The notes: generated from the sequence alone by a model not told the origin. 28,962 bases of DNA from RGIG4608 sp051867875 (GCA_051867875.1 JBJDZG010000028.1:1-28962); one strand, 5' to 3'; shown: positions 6,704-14,677, numbered from the stretch's first letter. Numbers and translations are program-made.

Positions 6704-7081
6704 ATGCCAAAAAACGAATATATATGCGACTGCAACATAGTTCACGCCGAGCACGTTGACGCGGCGCTTAAAAATTTGCCTCCCGACGGGCTTATTTCCG
6801 ACGTCGCAGGATTTTATAAAATAATCGGCGACGGTACCCGTTGCAAGCTCCTCTTTGCTCTTAGTGCGGGCGAGATGTGCGTTTGCGACCTTGCCAACGT
6901 GCTTTCCATGAGTAAATCCTCCATTTCCCATCAGCTTTCCAAGCTCCGCTCGTGCGGCGTCGTCAAGTGCAGAAGGGAAGGAAAAGAAGTTTATTATTCG
7001 CTCGACGACGCTCACGTCAGCGAAATTTTCAAGGTCAGCCTTGAGCATATCAACCACAGACACGGAGAGAAAAATATATGA
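6704..7081 (+). CDS. ArsR/SmtB-family metal-sensing repressor (CadC/CzrA-like)
   Basis: A 125-residue winged-helix repressor. The recognition helix region is LANVLSMSKSSISHQLSKLR (about 63-82). Two metal sites are visible. CVC (C59-C61) with N-terminal C8 and C10 (CDC) matches the alpha3N thiolate site of CadC-type cadmium/lead sensors. D102-x-H104 followed by H115-x2-H118 matches the alpha5 zinc site of CzrA and SmtB. By family knowledge, metal binding releases the repressor from its operator. Two operators overlap its promoter, so it should autoregulate. It overlaps the exporter gene by four bases (ATGA), which implies translational coupling. AAAGGA precedes the ATG. Zinc, cadmium or lead are the likely inducers; sequence alone cannot choose. 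Confidence 0.93.
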   Translation: MPKNEYICDCNIVHAEHVDAALKNLPPDGLISDVAGFYKIIGDGTRCKLLFALSAGEMCVCDLANVLSMSKSSISHQLSKLRSCGVVKCRREGKEVYYSLDDAHVSEIFKVSLEHINHRHGEKNI

Positions 7082-7989
7082 AAATCGAAAGAAAAATACT
7101 TATTGCATTCATATTGAACCTTGCTTTTTCGATATTTGAATTTATCGGCGGAGCAATTACCGCGAGCGTTGCCATTATGTCCGACGCGGTGCACGACCTC
7201 GGCGACGCGACGAGCATAGGAATTTCGTATTTCCTTGAAAGGAAGAGCAAAAAACAGCCCGACAATACCTATACGTACGGCTACGCCCGCTTTTCCGTTA
7301 TGGGAAGCGTCATCACCACGTTCATTTTGCTTGTCGGCTCAGTAGCGGTCATCTACAACGCCGTGCTCAGAATTTTCAACCCCGTTGAGATAAATTACAA
7401 CGGAATGATAATTTTTGCGCTCATCGGCGCCGTCGTCAATTTTCTTGCGGCGTATTTTACGAGCGGCGGAGATTCGCTCAACCAAAGGGCGGTAAATTTA
7501 CATATGCTCGAGGACGTGCTCGGTTGGGTTGTAATCCTCATCGGCGCAGTGCTGATGAAATTTACCGACATTTCGGTAATAGACCCCTTGATGTCCATAG
7601 GGGTTGCGATATTTATTCTCGTCGGCTCGCTCAAAAATCTGCGTGAGGTGCTCGACCTCTTTCTTGCCAAAATCCCGCACGGAATTGAAATCGGGGAAAT
7701 CGAGGAGCACATCTGCGCCATTGACGGCGTCAAGGGTGTGCACCACGTTCACGTATGGAGCATGGACGGACAGAGCAATTACGCGACGATGCACGTAGTT
7801 GCCGACGGCGACTGCCGCGAGCTCAAACAGAAAATCCGCGAGGAGCTGCGCGAGCACGGAATAGGTCACGCTACTCTCGAATTTGAAAGCGAGGGCGAGG
7901 AGTGTCTTGAGGAGCATTGCCACGTCGAGTTTAACGAGGACGGAGATAGCCACGGACACAGTCACGGGCATCATCACCACCATCATTGA
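7078..7989 (+). CDS. Cation diffusion facilitator (zinc/cadmium exporter) with His-rich tail
   Basis: A 303-residue CDF-family antiporter with six predicted membrane helices and a cytoplasmic C-terminal domain. Metal-site residues are visible in helix 2 (SDAVHDLGD: H39, D43) and helix 5 (H142, D146), an HD-HD pattern typical of zinc and cadmium transporters. The C-terminal domain (about 200-272) shows the usual IDGVKGVHHVHVWSMD segment. The end is a histidine-rich stretch, from HCHVEF through SHGHSHG to a final run of six histidines, which probably binds or buffers metal. The ATG overlaps the stop of the repressor gene, so the pair is co-translated and metal-induced. GGAG lies inside the end of the repressor gene. 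Function is proton-driven export of Zn2+ or Cd2+ across the plasma membrane, from family knowledge. Confidence 0.95.
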   Translation: MKIERKILIAFILNLAFSIFEFIGGAITASVAIMSDAVHDLGDATSIGISYFLERKSKKQPDNTYTYGYARFSVMGSVITTFILLVGSVAVIYNAVLRIFNPVEINYNGMIIFALIGAVVNFLAAYFTSGGDSLNQRAVNLHMLEDVLGWVVILIGAVLMKFTDISVIDPLMSIGVAIFILVGSLKNLREVLDLFLAKIPHGIEIGEIEEHICAIDGVKGVHHVHVWSMDGQSNYATMHVVADGDCRELKQKIREELREHGIGHATLEFESEGEECLEEHCHVEFNEDGDSHGHSHGHHHHHH

Positions 7990-8036
7990 TAAAAAATGAA
8001 CTTTTTGCGACTATTTTATGAACTTTTTCAAATTGA

Positions 8037-8065
8037 TTGATTTTTTCATTTTTGTGTGGTATAAT
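8037..8065 (+). promoter_or_regulatory. Strong promoter without an assigned gene
   Basis: TTGATT (8037-8042), 17-base spacer and TATAAT (8060-8065), with TGG before the -10 (extended -10). No plus-strand protein gene follows before the convergent aroF. It may drive a small RNA. Confidence 0.6.
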
Positions 8066-8071
8066 GAGGTC

Positions 8072-8250
8072 AAGAAAGAAGAAAAGCTTCTTTCTTCCTC
8101 CTACAACTAAGAGCGTAAAGTCCACATTTGGACACTCTTGATGAATTGGATAAATAAAAAGTGCGAAAAAGCACAAGCGGGAAAAATGATATACACCCCA
8201 AAAGTTAGACCCTTCTGGAAGTGATATCAAAATCCTGCCTGTGCTTTTTT
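8072..8250 (+). ncRNA. Candidate small structured RNA
   Basis: Starting where the promoter at 8037-8065 should initiate, three hairpins follow: AAGAAAGAAG/CTTCTTTCTT (8072-8081, 8087-8096, loop 5), then AAGAG/CTCTT (8109-8113, 8135-8139) enclosing GTCCA/TGGAC (8120-8124, 8129-8133), then a long end stem AAAAAGCACA/TGTGCTTTTT (8166-8175, 8240-8249) extended by GCGGG/CCTGC and followed by T. I do not recognise a known RNA family. A 27-codon frame (8141-8224, MNWINKKCEK...) exists, but its ATG follows a hairpin and has no Shine-Dalgarno site, so I do not call it. The last stem could simply be the terminator of aroF from the other strand. Confidence 0.35.
8161..8250. terminator. Long-stem terminator region between the candidate RNA and aroF
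   Basis: Complementary arms at 8166-8182 and 8235-8250 with A/T runs on the outside can terminate in both directions, but the loop is over 50 bases. A smaller hairpin, GTGC/GCAC (8161-8164, 8171-8174), followed on the minus strand by a T run, may act for aroF. Confidence 0.45.
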
Positions 8251-8253
8251 GTA

Positions 8254-9276
8254 TTAAATTATATCCGCGATGTCAAGTATGAGCTTTTCGGTTCTGTTCC
8301 AGCCTATGCAAGGGTCGGTAATTGACTTGCCGAACACGCCCCCGTCAATTTTCTGCGCCCCGTCCTCGAGATAGCTCTCTATCATAAGTCCCTTGACAAG
8401 ACCGTTGATATTTGCGGAATGACGGCGCGAGTGGAGCACCTCTTTTGCAATTCGCACCTGCTCCTTGTAGTGCTTATCGGAGTTTGAATGGTTGGTATCG
8501 ACGACGACGGCGGGATTTTGGAGTCCCATTTTCATATAAGTGTCGTAGAGATGCGCGAGGTCCTCGTAGTGATAGTTCGGAATGGAATCGCCGTTTTTGT
8601 TGACGTATCCGCGCAGTATTGCGTGCGTGTATGGATTTCCCTCGCTTTCAACCTCCCAGCCTCGATAGATGAACATGTGCGAGGACTGACCTGCCTTGAT
8701 TGCGTTCATCATGACGGATATATCGCCCGAGGTGGGATTTTTCATACCGACGGCAACGTCCATGCCCGACGCGGTGAGGCGGTGCTGTTGATTTTCAACG
8801 CTTCGCGCGCCTACGGCAATATAGGAGAGAAGGTCGGAAAGATAGCGGTGATTTTCGGGATAGAGCATCTCGTCCGCCGTCGAAAAGCCCGTTTCTTCAA
8901 GCACACGCATGTGGATTTTACGAATTGAAACGAGTCCCTTATACATATCCGGCGGCTCTGCGGGGTTGGGCTGATGAACAAGACCTTTGTAGCCCTCGCC
9001 CGTAGTTCTCGGCTTTCCCGTATAAACACGCGGTACGATGAGAAGCTTGTCCTCGACCTGCTCGCTGAGCTTTTTGAGCCTGTGGACGTACTCCATTACC
9101 GCGTCCTCACGGTCTGCGGAGCACGGACCTATCACGAGCAGAAATTTATCGCTCTCGCCCGAGAGGATTTTTTTAATCTCCGCGTCGTTCTGAGCCTTTT
9201 TTTTCGCAAGCTCTTCGGAAAGGGGAAATTCTGCCTTGACCTCTTGGGGAATAGGAAGCTTTCTTTTGAAAATCAT
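8254..9276 (-). CDS. aroF: 3-Deoxy-7-phosphoheptulonate (DAHP) synthase, type I
   Basis: Catalyses the first shikimate step, condensing phosphoenolpyruvate with erythrose 4-phosphate to DAHP in the cytoplasm. The 340-residue length and motifs fit the AroFGH (class I-alpha) family: GPCS with metal-binding C52, PRVYTGKPRTTGEGYKGL (82-99), AVGARSVENQQHR, DTNHSNS and ESYLEDG. The N-terminal residues 1-40 correspond to the part involved in feedback control in E. coli enzymes; which amino acid inhibits this one cannot be read. AAGAGGT precedes the ATG and overlaps the end of aroA, 12 bases away. It is the last gene of the shikimate operon although it catalyses the first step. The symbol aroF is a family choice among aroF, aroG and aroH. 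Confidence 0.95.
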   Translation of the reverse strand: MIFKRKLPIPQEVKAEFPLSEELAKKKAQNDAEIKKILSGESDKFLLVIGPCSADREDAVMEYVHRLKKLSEQVEDKLLIVPRVYTGKPRTTGEGYKGLVHQPNPAEPPDMYKGLVSIRKIHMRVLEETGFSTADEMLYPENHRYLSDLLSYIAVGARSVENQQHRLTASGMDVAVGMKNPTSGDISVMMNAIKAGQSSHMFIYRGWEVESEGNPYTHAILRGYVNKNGDSIPNYHYEDLAHLYDTYMKMGLQNPAVVVDTNHSNSDKHYKEQVRIAKEVLHSRRHSANINGLVKGLMIESYLEDGAQKIDGGVFGKSITDPCIGWNRTEKLILDIADII

Positions 9277-9288
9277 TCTTTTTACCTC

Positions 9289-10497
9289 TTAATGCTTAAT
9301 AACTTCAATGCCGACACTACGGAGCTTCTCAAAATAATCGGGGAAGCTCTTGTTGACGGCTTCAGCACCCTCTATTTCACCGCCGAACACGGTGGCAAGA
9401 GTGGAGAGTGCCATAACGACTCTGTGGTCGCCGTGACCGTTTAATACCTCGCGGGGCTTGTGAAATTCCTTGGGGAATACCACGACGTCGTCTTCGTTTA
9501 CGGTTACGGAAACTCCGAATTTGCGGAGCTCCTCTGCCATAGCTTCGGCTCTCGCGCTCTCCTTCATTTGCAGGCGACGAGTACCCGTAAAGATACCGCC
9601 GTTATTCGCCGCAGCGAGCGCAAAGAGAATGGGACCGAGGTCGGGACAGTCGGAAATATTAATTGAGGGAGTGCCCTTCTTAATCATTTCAAAATATTTT
9701 GAATATATTCTGTCGCCCTGAACGGAATTTTCGTCAAGACCTTTGATTTTGACGTCGCCGCCGAGCAGATTGAGTGCAGAGAAGAATGCCGCATTCGAGT
9801 AGTCGCCCTCAACGGAATCAACTACGGGGCTGTACTTCTGACCGCCGGGAATGTAGAGCGTGCGCTCGTTTTTCCACTCTATCTTCATACCGAATTTCTT
9901 CATTACGTTCAGCGTAAGGTCTATGTACGAGTGGCTCTCAATGGGCTGGGTTATCGAAATCTGGCTGTCCTTTTTGAGGACGGGAAGAGCAAAGAGCAAA
10001 CCGCTGATAAACTGGCTTGAAATATTGCCCTGAACCTTGAAATTTCCCGCGCGCAAGGGTCCTTCAAGAATTATTCTGTCCTTTTCCTTAACGAACATTA
10101 AGTCCTGCTCCTTACAGATGCTCTGATAAACGGAGAGGGGACGGGAGAGAAGTGTCAGTGTGCCGTAGAAAATGCTCTTTTTACCCGTGAGAAGCGCAAG
10201 GGGTATAAAGAAACGGAGCGTACTTCCGCTTTCGCGGCAGTAAAATTCCTGAATTTGCTTGTTTTTCTTTACCTCGCGTCCCGTAATTTCAAGCACGTCG
10301 CCAGTGTGATTATACTGAACTCCTATCGCGGCAAGGCAGTCGAGCGTTGCCTGTACGTCCTCGGAATTGTTAATGCCCGTAATGGTACTCTTTGCATTTG
10401 CAAGTCCTCCGCAGATGAGCATTCTGTGAGCGACGCTCTTTGAGGGTGGCGCGACTATCGTGCCCTTGGCTTTGCCTCTATTTATCGTAACGTTCAT
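9289..10497 (-). CDS. aroA: 5-Enolpyruvylshikimate-3-phosphate (EPSP) synthase
   Basis: Transfers the enolpyruvyl group from phosphoenolpyruvate to shikimate 3-phosphate, the sixth step to chorismate. The 402-residue protein shows the expected order of sites: APPSKSVAHR with K20 and R25, RESGSTLRFF in place of the enteric NAGTAMRPL loop, QFISGLLFALP, GDYSNAAFF, DCPDLGPILFA with the catalytic aspartate, KESARAEAMAEEL and HGDHRVVMA. In the PEP loop the glycine corresponding to E. coli G96 is kept, while the position of P101 is phenylalanine, so the loop differs from the enteric enzyme. Its ATG overlaps the aroQ stop by four bases, and AAGGAGG lies upstream within aroQ. Confidence 0.96.
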   Translation of the reverse strand: MNVTINRGKAKGTIVAPPSKSVAHRMLICGGLANAKSTITGINNSEDVQATLDCLAAIGVQYNHTGDVLEITGREVKKNKQIQEFYCRESGSTLRFFIPLALLTGKKSIFYGTLTLLSRPLSVYQSICKEQDLMFVKEKDRIILEGPLRAGNFKVQGNISSQFISGLLFALPVLKKDSQISITQPIESHSYIDLTLNVMKKFGMKIEWKNERTLYIPGGQKYSPVVDSVEGDYSNAAFFSALNLLGGDVKIKGLDENSVQGDRIYSKYFEMIKKGTPSINISDCPDLGPILFALAAANNGGIFTGTRRLQMKESARAEAMAEELRKFGVSVTVNEDDVVVFPKEFHKPREVLNGHGDHRVVMALSTLATVFGGEIEGAEAVNKSFPDYFEKLRSVGIEVIKH

Positions 10498-10937
10498 TTT
10501 CTGTCCTCCTTGATGCTTTCAAGCAGTATGTCTACGGCGTGGAGATATCCGTCCGTGCCTTCGCCCGAAACGGTACCGATGCACGCCTCTCTTATATAGC
10601 TTATCCGTCTGTAATCCTCGCGCGCGCTCACATCGGAGATATGAACCTCAACAGTAGGAAGCATTACTGCCTTTACCGCGTCGAGCAGTGCAATACTCGT
10701 GTGCGTGTATGCGCCCGGATTTATAATTATTCCGTCGGAGCCGTCAAAATAAGCACCCTGAATGAAATCGACGAGGTCGCCCTCGTGATTCGATTGCTTA
10801 ATATCGACCTCGCACTTATCTTTGCAGTAGTCAAATATCTTTTTTTTAAGGTCCTCATAGCTCTCTTTCCCGTAATGTTGTGGCTCGCGTATGCCGAGCA
10901 TATTGAGATTAGGACCGTTTATGACTGAAATCTTCAT
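10494..10937 (-). CDS. aroQ: Type II 3-dehydroquinate dehydratase
   Basis: Dehydrates 3-dehydroquinate to 3-dehydroshikimate, the third step. The 147-residue length is typical of the small dodecameric type II enzyme. Visible residues are GPNLNMLGIREPQHYG with N10, R17 and catalytic Y22, NHEGDLVDFIQ, INPGAYTHTS with substrate-binding N73, and VEVHISD with catalytic H99. I start at ATG 10937, which has AGAGGAG upstream and gives the normal family N-terminus; a longer in-frame extension of 80 codons only overlaps the aroE-aroK gene. Both ends overlap their neighbours by four bases (ATGA), which points to tight translational coupling. Confidence 0.96.
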   Translation of the reverse strand: MKISVINGPNLNMLGIREPQHYGKESYEDLKKKIFDYCKDKCEVDIKQSNHEGDLVDFIQGAYFDGSDGIIINPGAYTHTSIALLDAVKAVMLPTVEVHISDVSAREDYRRISYIREACIGTVSGEGTDGYLHAVDILLESIKEDRK

Positions 10938-12172
10938 TTTGAAAACTCCTCTCTTATAAGAGCGGCAACGTCCTGCGAGGGAACGTTTGAATTGATTTTT
11001 ACGTCGCACTCGGACGTGTATACGCCGTATCTTTGGCAGTAAAGTTCCTTTATTGCCTCGTCCGAGCGTGCAAGCGGACGGCTGAAGTCGGGTGCGAGCA
11101 AATCGGGACTTCTGTCGAGCATATAAATCCTGCCGTTTTGGCGCAGAGCCCTGATATTTTCCCCGCGGAGCACGCAACCGCCCCCCGTGGCTATGACTGC
11201 GCCGTTGTGCTTTGAGACTTCTTTCGTTATCTCGCTTTCAATATCGCGGAAATCCCCCTCGCTGTGATTCTCAAAATACTGCGCGATAGTCATTCCGAGC
11301 TTTTTTTCTATTTCGGAGTCGATGTCAAAAAACTCTCTTCCGAGCTCGCCCGCTACTATATTCCCAACCGTGGTCTTGCCCGAAGCGGGCATACCTATGA
11401 GCACTATATTTTCTTTTTCTTTGAGTATCTTTTTATAAATTTCTTCGGATTTTGATTTTTCTATCCGGCAGTCGAGAAAATACTCTGCCGCATAGACTGC
11501 CTGAGATACGAGCATATAAAGCCCGCCATCGGCTATGAGCCCGCGCTCCTTCGCACCGAGCACAAGGGGAGTGCGCAGAGGATTATAAACTGCGTCAAAC
11601 ACCGCTTCAAGAGCGTCGAAACAGCCGATATCAATGGGTGAAGAAAAGCAGTTCGGATACATACCGACGGGAGTAGCATTAATTATTATCTGCGCGTCTG
11701 CGTGGAGTGCGTACACCTCGTCATAGGTTACGGCACCCGATTTTTGCTCTCTTGAAACGAGCAAAATCTCGCGCGCTCCCAAATCTTTTGCGACGAGCGC
11801 GGAGGTTCTTGAAGTTCCGCCCGTGCCGAGAACGAGCACCTTTTTGCCCGAGATATCTGCTCCCGAGCGCAAAATGAGGTCGCGCATACCGTAATAATCG
11901 GTATTGTAACCGTAAAGCTTGCCGTTTCTGTTTACAACCGTATTTACGGCGTTCAGCTTTTGTGCCGTTTCAGAAACATAATCAAGATAGGGAATGACCT
12001 CGGCTTTATACGGAATGGTAACGTTGACGGCGCAAAACCCGCGCTGACGGAAAAACTGTCTGAGCCTCTCCCGCTCTATCTCGCATAATTCGTAGGTATA
12101 GGGTGCAAGGCTTTCGTGTATTTCTTTTGAAAAGCTGTGCGACAGATGCTCGCCGACAAGTCCGTATTTCAC
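10934..12172 (-). CDS. aroE: Bifunctional shikimate dehydrogenase / shikimate kinase (AroE-AroK fusion)
   Basis: Two consecutive activities in one 412-residue chain. Residues 1-250 are shikimate dehydrogenase: GLVGEHLSHSFS shikimate site, NVTIPYK with catalytic K56, NTDYYG with D92, and the NADP loop GTGGTSRTSALVA (116-128). The usual NRT cofactor motif is replaced by SREQK. Residues 254-412 are shikimate kinase: Walker A GMPASGKTT (260-268), FFDIDSEIEK, GDFRDIE with R309, TGGGCV (329-334), and lid RPLA (365-368). The linker is short, so substrate could pass directly to the kinase (inference). I start at GTG 12172, eight bases after GGAGG, which gives the family N-terminus MKYGLVG; a TTG seven codons upstream would include the ribosome site itself. 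It overlaps aroQ by four bases. Confidence 0.94.
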   Translation of the reverse strand: MKYGLVGEHLSHSFSKEIHESLAPYTYELCEIERERLRQFFRQRGFCAVNVTIPYKAEVIPYLDYVSETAQKLNAVNTVVNRNGKLYGYNTDYYGMRDLILRSGADISGKKVLVLGTGGTSRTSALVAKDLGAREILLVSREQKSGAVTYDEVYALHADAQIIINATPVGMYPNCFSSPIDIGCFDALEAVFDAVYNPLRTPLVLGAKERGLIADGGLYMLVSQAVYAAEYFLDCRIEKSKSEEIYKKILKEKENIVLIGMPASGKTTVGNIVAGELGREFFDIDSEIEKKLGMTIAQYFENHSEGDFRDIESEITKEVSKHNGAVIATGGGCVLRGENIRALRQNGRIYMLDRSPDLLAPDFSRPLARSDEAIKELYCQRYGVYTSECDVKINSNVPSQDVAALIREEFSK

Positions 12173-12217
12173 AGAGGAATCCTCCTTTCTCAATTTTTTA
12201 CTTTGTGCTTAGTTGAT

Positions 12218-13309
12218 TTAATTCAAAAAATAGTCCGTTCCGTATCTGCCGATGAGCGCATCCGCTATGACTATTGCGGACATGGTTTCAGCCACCACAC
12301 AAACGCGGGGGATAATTGCGGAATCGTGTCTGCCGTGAACTTCGACCTCGGCTTCCGTTCCTTCGATGAAATTGACGGTCTTTTGCTTTCTCGGAATGGA
12401 CGAGGTGGGCTTAACTGCACAGCGGAAGACTACGGGCATACCGTTGCTTATACCGCCGTTAATACCGCCGTTGTTGTTCGTTTTCGTAAGTATCTTTCCG
12501 TCATCAACGTAAAATTCATCGTTCATCTGTGAGCCCGTCATGTCGGCACAGCCAAAGCCCACGCCAAACTCAACGCCCTTGATTGCGGGAATGGAGAACA
12601 TAGCGTGCGAGAGCATACTTTCAAGCGAGTCGAACCAAGGCTCGCCAACGCCCGCGGGAAGTCCCCACACGGCACTTTCAATTACTCCGCCGACGCTGTC
12701 GCCGAGCTTTTTGACTTGGGTCATTTTCTGCATCATTCTTTCCTCGGATTCTTTGTCGAGAATGGAGAAGGGAATGGAGTGAAGATATTTAATGTCCTTT
12801 CTGAAATCCGCGAAATCTCTGTCGTGTACATCGGCACAACGCTGAATATGCGTGCCGACGTATATTCCTTTACTCTCGAGCGCGGACTGAATTATCGCAC
12901 CCGCCGCAACGAGCGCGACGGTAACTCTGCCCGAAAAATGTCCGCCGCCGCGGAAATCCTGATATCCGTGATATTTGCACTGCGCGGTGTAGTCCGCGTG
13001 CCCCGGACGCGCTATCGAGCCGAAGAGCTGATAGTCCGAAGAATTTGTATCTCTGTTGGGTATCACGATGCACAGGGGAGTGCCCGTCGTGTGCCCTTCA
13101 AAAATTCCGCTGATTATTCTGTAATCGTCCTTTTCAACTCGCTGTGTGCAGACCGTTGCCTTTGAGCGGCGGCGTGCGAGCTGGGAATCTATAAATCCAT
13201 AGTCAATTTCGATGCCCGGTGTAAGCCCGTCAATAACGGCGCCTATGGCATCTCCGTGGCTCTCGCCGAAAAGTGTAATCTTCAAGGCGTTGCCGAAAGT
13301 ATTTTTCAT
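12218..13309 (-). CDS. aroC: Chorismate synthase
   Basis: Makes chorismate from EPSP by anti-1,4 elimination using reduced FMN, the last common step. The 363-residue protein has GESHG with H18, RPGHADYT with H104, the FMN region GGGHFSGRVTVALVAAGA (121-138, a variant of the more common GGRSSARET form), NNNGGINGGISNG and GRHDSAIIPRVCVV. ATG at 13309 is preceded by GGAGG six bases away, and the same ATGA overlaps the stop of the upstream gene. An in-frame extension of 21 codons lies inside the upstream gene and has no support. A 45-base gap separates it from aroE-aroK. Confidence 0.95.
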   Translation of the reverse strand: MKNTFGNALKITLFGESHGDAIGAVIDGLTPGIEIDYGFIDSQLARRRSKATVCTQRVEKDDYRIISGIFEGHTTGTPLCIVIPNRDTNSSDYQLFGSIARPGHADYTAQCKYHGYQDFRGGGHFSGRVTVALVAAGAIIQSALESKGIYVGTHIQRCADVHDRDFADFRKDIKYLHSIPFSILDKESEERMMQKMTQVKKLGDSVGGVIESAVWGLPAGVGEPWFDSLESMLSHAMFSIPAIKGVEFGVGFGCADMTGSQMNDEFYVDDGKILTKTNNNGGINGGISNGMPVVFRCAVKPTSSIPRKQKTVNFIEGTEAEVEVHGRHDSAIIPRVCVVAETMSAIVIADALIGRYGTDYFLN

Positions 13310-14625
13310 TGATTGCCTCCATAAAGCTCGGGGACGATAACGTCCTTTATATTTTCGATAGGTATTTCGCAAAGCTCGCCCTTGCCTATCTCGTTAACGT
13401 AGATAATTGTAATGCTGTTGCCGTGCGCTTTTTTGTCGTGCAGTATAAAAGAGTAAAGCGTGTCAGGGTCGATATTTACGCGCGTGTAAAGACCTATATC
13501 CCTGAGAACGGGGATAAGTCTTTCTCTTACGCTCTTCGAGCACATCGGAATCATTCCGAGGGCTACGCATTCGCCGTGGAGCAGACCGCTTGCACTCTCA
13601 ATGGCGTGCCCTACCGTGTGTCCGAAATTGAGCTTTTTTCGCTCGCCGCTCTCGCGCACGTCGCGCTCGACCACTCCTCTTTTAATAAGGAGGGAGCGTT
13701 CGATAACCGCGCTGATATCGTTCAGGTATTCGCCGCTTTCAAACATGGAGAAAAGCTCTGCGTCGTGCGTGAGCGCCATTTTGAGCGACTCCGCAAGACC
13801 TGCTCGGATATGGCGGATATCGAGTGTCAGAAGAAGCTCGGGGTCAATTATCACGCACCTCGGCTGGTAGAACGCGCCGACGGTGTTCTTGTAGCCGTCA
13901 AGGTTGACAGCCACCTTTCCGCCTATCGACGAATCCACCTGCGAGAGCAGAGTAGTGGGGATATTGTAAAAATCCACGCCCCTCATATACGAGGACGCAA
14001 CGAAGCCCGCGAGGTCGCCGACGACTCCGCCGCCGACCGCTACGACGCAGTCGGAGCGGTCAAACCGCTTCTGCGCCATGAAGGAGAGTATCTTTTCGTA
14101 ATTTGCGAGATTTTTGCTCGCCTCGCCCGCTTCTATCGTGTATACGTAGGGCTCTTTGCATTTTTCCGCAACCGCCTTTGCGTATTCTTCGGGAACACCG
14201 CTGTCGGTCAGAATCAGCACACGGCGGGAGAGATTGAAATACTTGTCAGCATCACACAAAACTCCCTTGCCCAAAACGATATCGTAAGAAGAGCCCGCGA
14301 GCGTCACGGGAATTTTTTTGACGTTTCCGTAATCATAAATAATACCGCTCATTAAGGCGGGGTAAAGCTCTGCCTGATACAAGCGGGATATCTCCATAAC
14401 TTTTCTTAAAAACTCAATATAGTGTGTGCGAATTTTTTCGTCCTCGATAAGAGAAGAATTTTTCTCTATTACCTCGGCTTCGCGCTCTGCGTCAAATATG
14501 GGGAGCGAGTGCTCCGCCTTGTAGGCTGCAACGTCTTTTACCGTATCAAGGCGCTCGCAAAAAAGCCTTGTCATGGCAAGGTCAATCTTATTAATGCTTT
14601 CGCGCGTCTTTGCGAGTGAGTCCAT
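13306..14625 (-). CDS. aroB: Chorismate mutase fused to 3-dehydroquinate synthase
   Basis: A 439-residue fusion. Residues 1-90 match the AroQ-type chorismate mutase fold. Residues equivalent to the E. coli catalytic set are all present: R8, R25, K36, D45, R48, E49 and Q84. From about residue 105 comes 3-dehydroquinate synthase: NAD site VVAVGGGVVGDLAG, YNIPTTLLSQVDSSIGGK, and zinc ligands in AESLKMAL (E279), GHTVGHA (H336) and LLHGE (H350). The first domain converts chorismate to prephenate, the second converts DAHP to 3-dehydroquinate. So one protein joins the second pathway step to the first step after the branch. No Shine-Dalgarno site precedes the internal ATG near the junction, so separate translation is unlikely. 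It heads the operon; CGGAG lies upstream of its ATG. Confidence 0.93.
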   Translation of the reverse strand: MDSLAKTRESINKIDLAMTRLFCERLDTVKDVAAYKAEHSLPIFDAEREAEVIEKNSSLIEDEKIRTHYIEFLRKVMEISRLYQAELYPALMSGIIYDYGNVKKIPVTLAGSSYDIVLGKGVLCDADKYFNLSRRVLILTDSGVPEEYAKAVAEKCKEPYVYTIEAGEASKNLANYEKILSFMAQKRFDRSDCVVAVGGGVVGDLAGFVASSYMRGVDFYNIPTTLLSQVDSSIGGKVAVNLDGYKNTVGAFYQPRCVIIDPELLLTLDIRHIRAGLAESLKMALTHDAELFSMFESGEYLNDISAVIERSLLIKRGVVERDVRESGERKKLNFGHTVGHAIESASGLLHGECVALGMIPMCSKSVRERLIPVLRDIGLYTRVNIDPDTLYSFILHDKKAHGNSITIIYVNEIGKGELCEIPIENIKDVIVPELYGGNQ

Positions 14626-14654
14626 AAAATTTCTCCGTTTGTGTAGTTTGCATA

Positions 14655-14668
14655 ATTATCAATGATAA
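14655..14668. promoter_or_regulatory. TetR-type operator at the shikimate operon start
   Basis: Palindrome TTATC-AAT-GATAA (14656-14668) lies at about +3 to +16 of the minus-strand transcript. Read on the minus strand it is TTATCATTGATAA, differing by one base from the site at 14733-14745. A bound TetR protein here would block the operon. Confidence 0.65.
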
Positions 14669-14677
14669 CTTTTCTAC

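Noticed and set aside
8141..8224. 27-codon frame with product starting MNWINKKCEK
   Set aside because: Its ATG directly follows a hairpin and lacks a Shine-Dalgarno site; part of it overlaps an IS-end-like sequence. Kept only as a note within the RNA candidate.
13309..14355. Open frame of 348 codons on the plus strand across aroB
   Set aside because: Antisense shadow of the chorismate mutase-AroB gene, whose motifs are complete on the minus strand; composition is atypical (rich in R, H and A).
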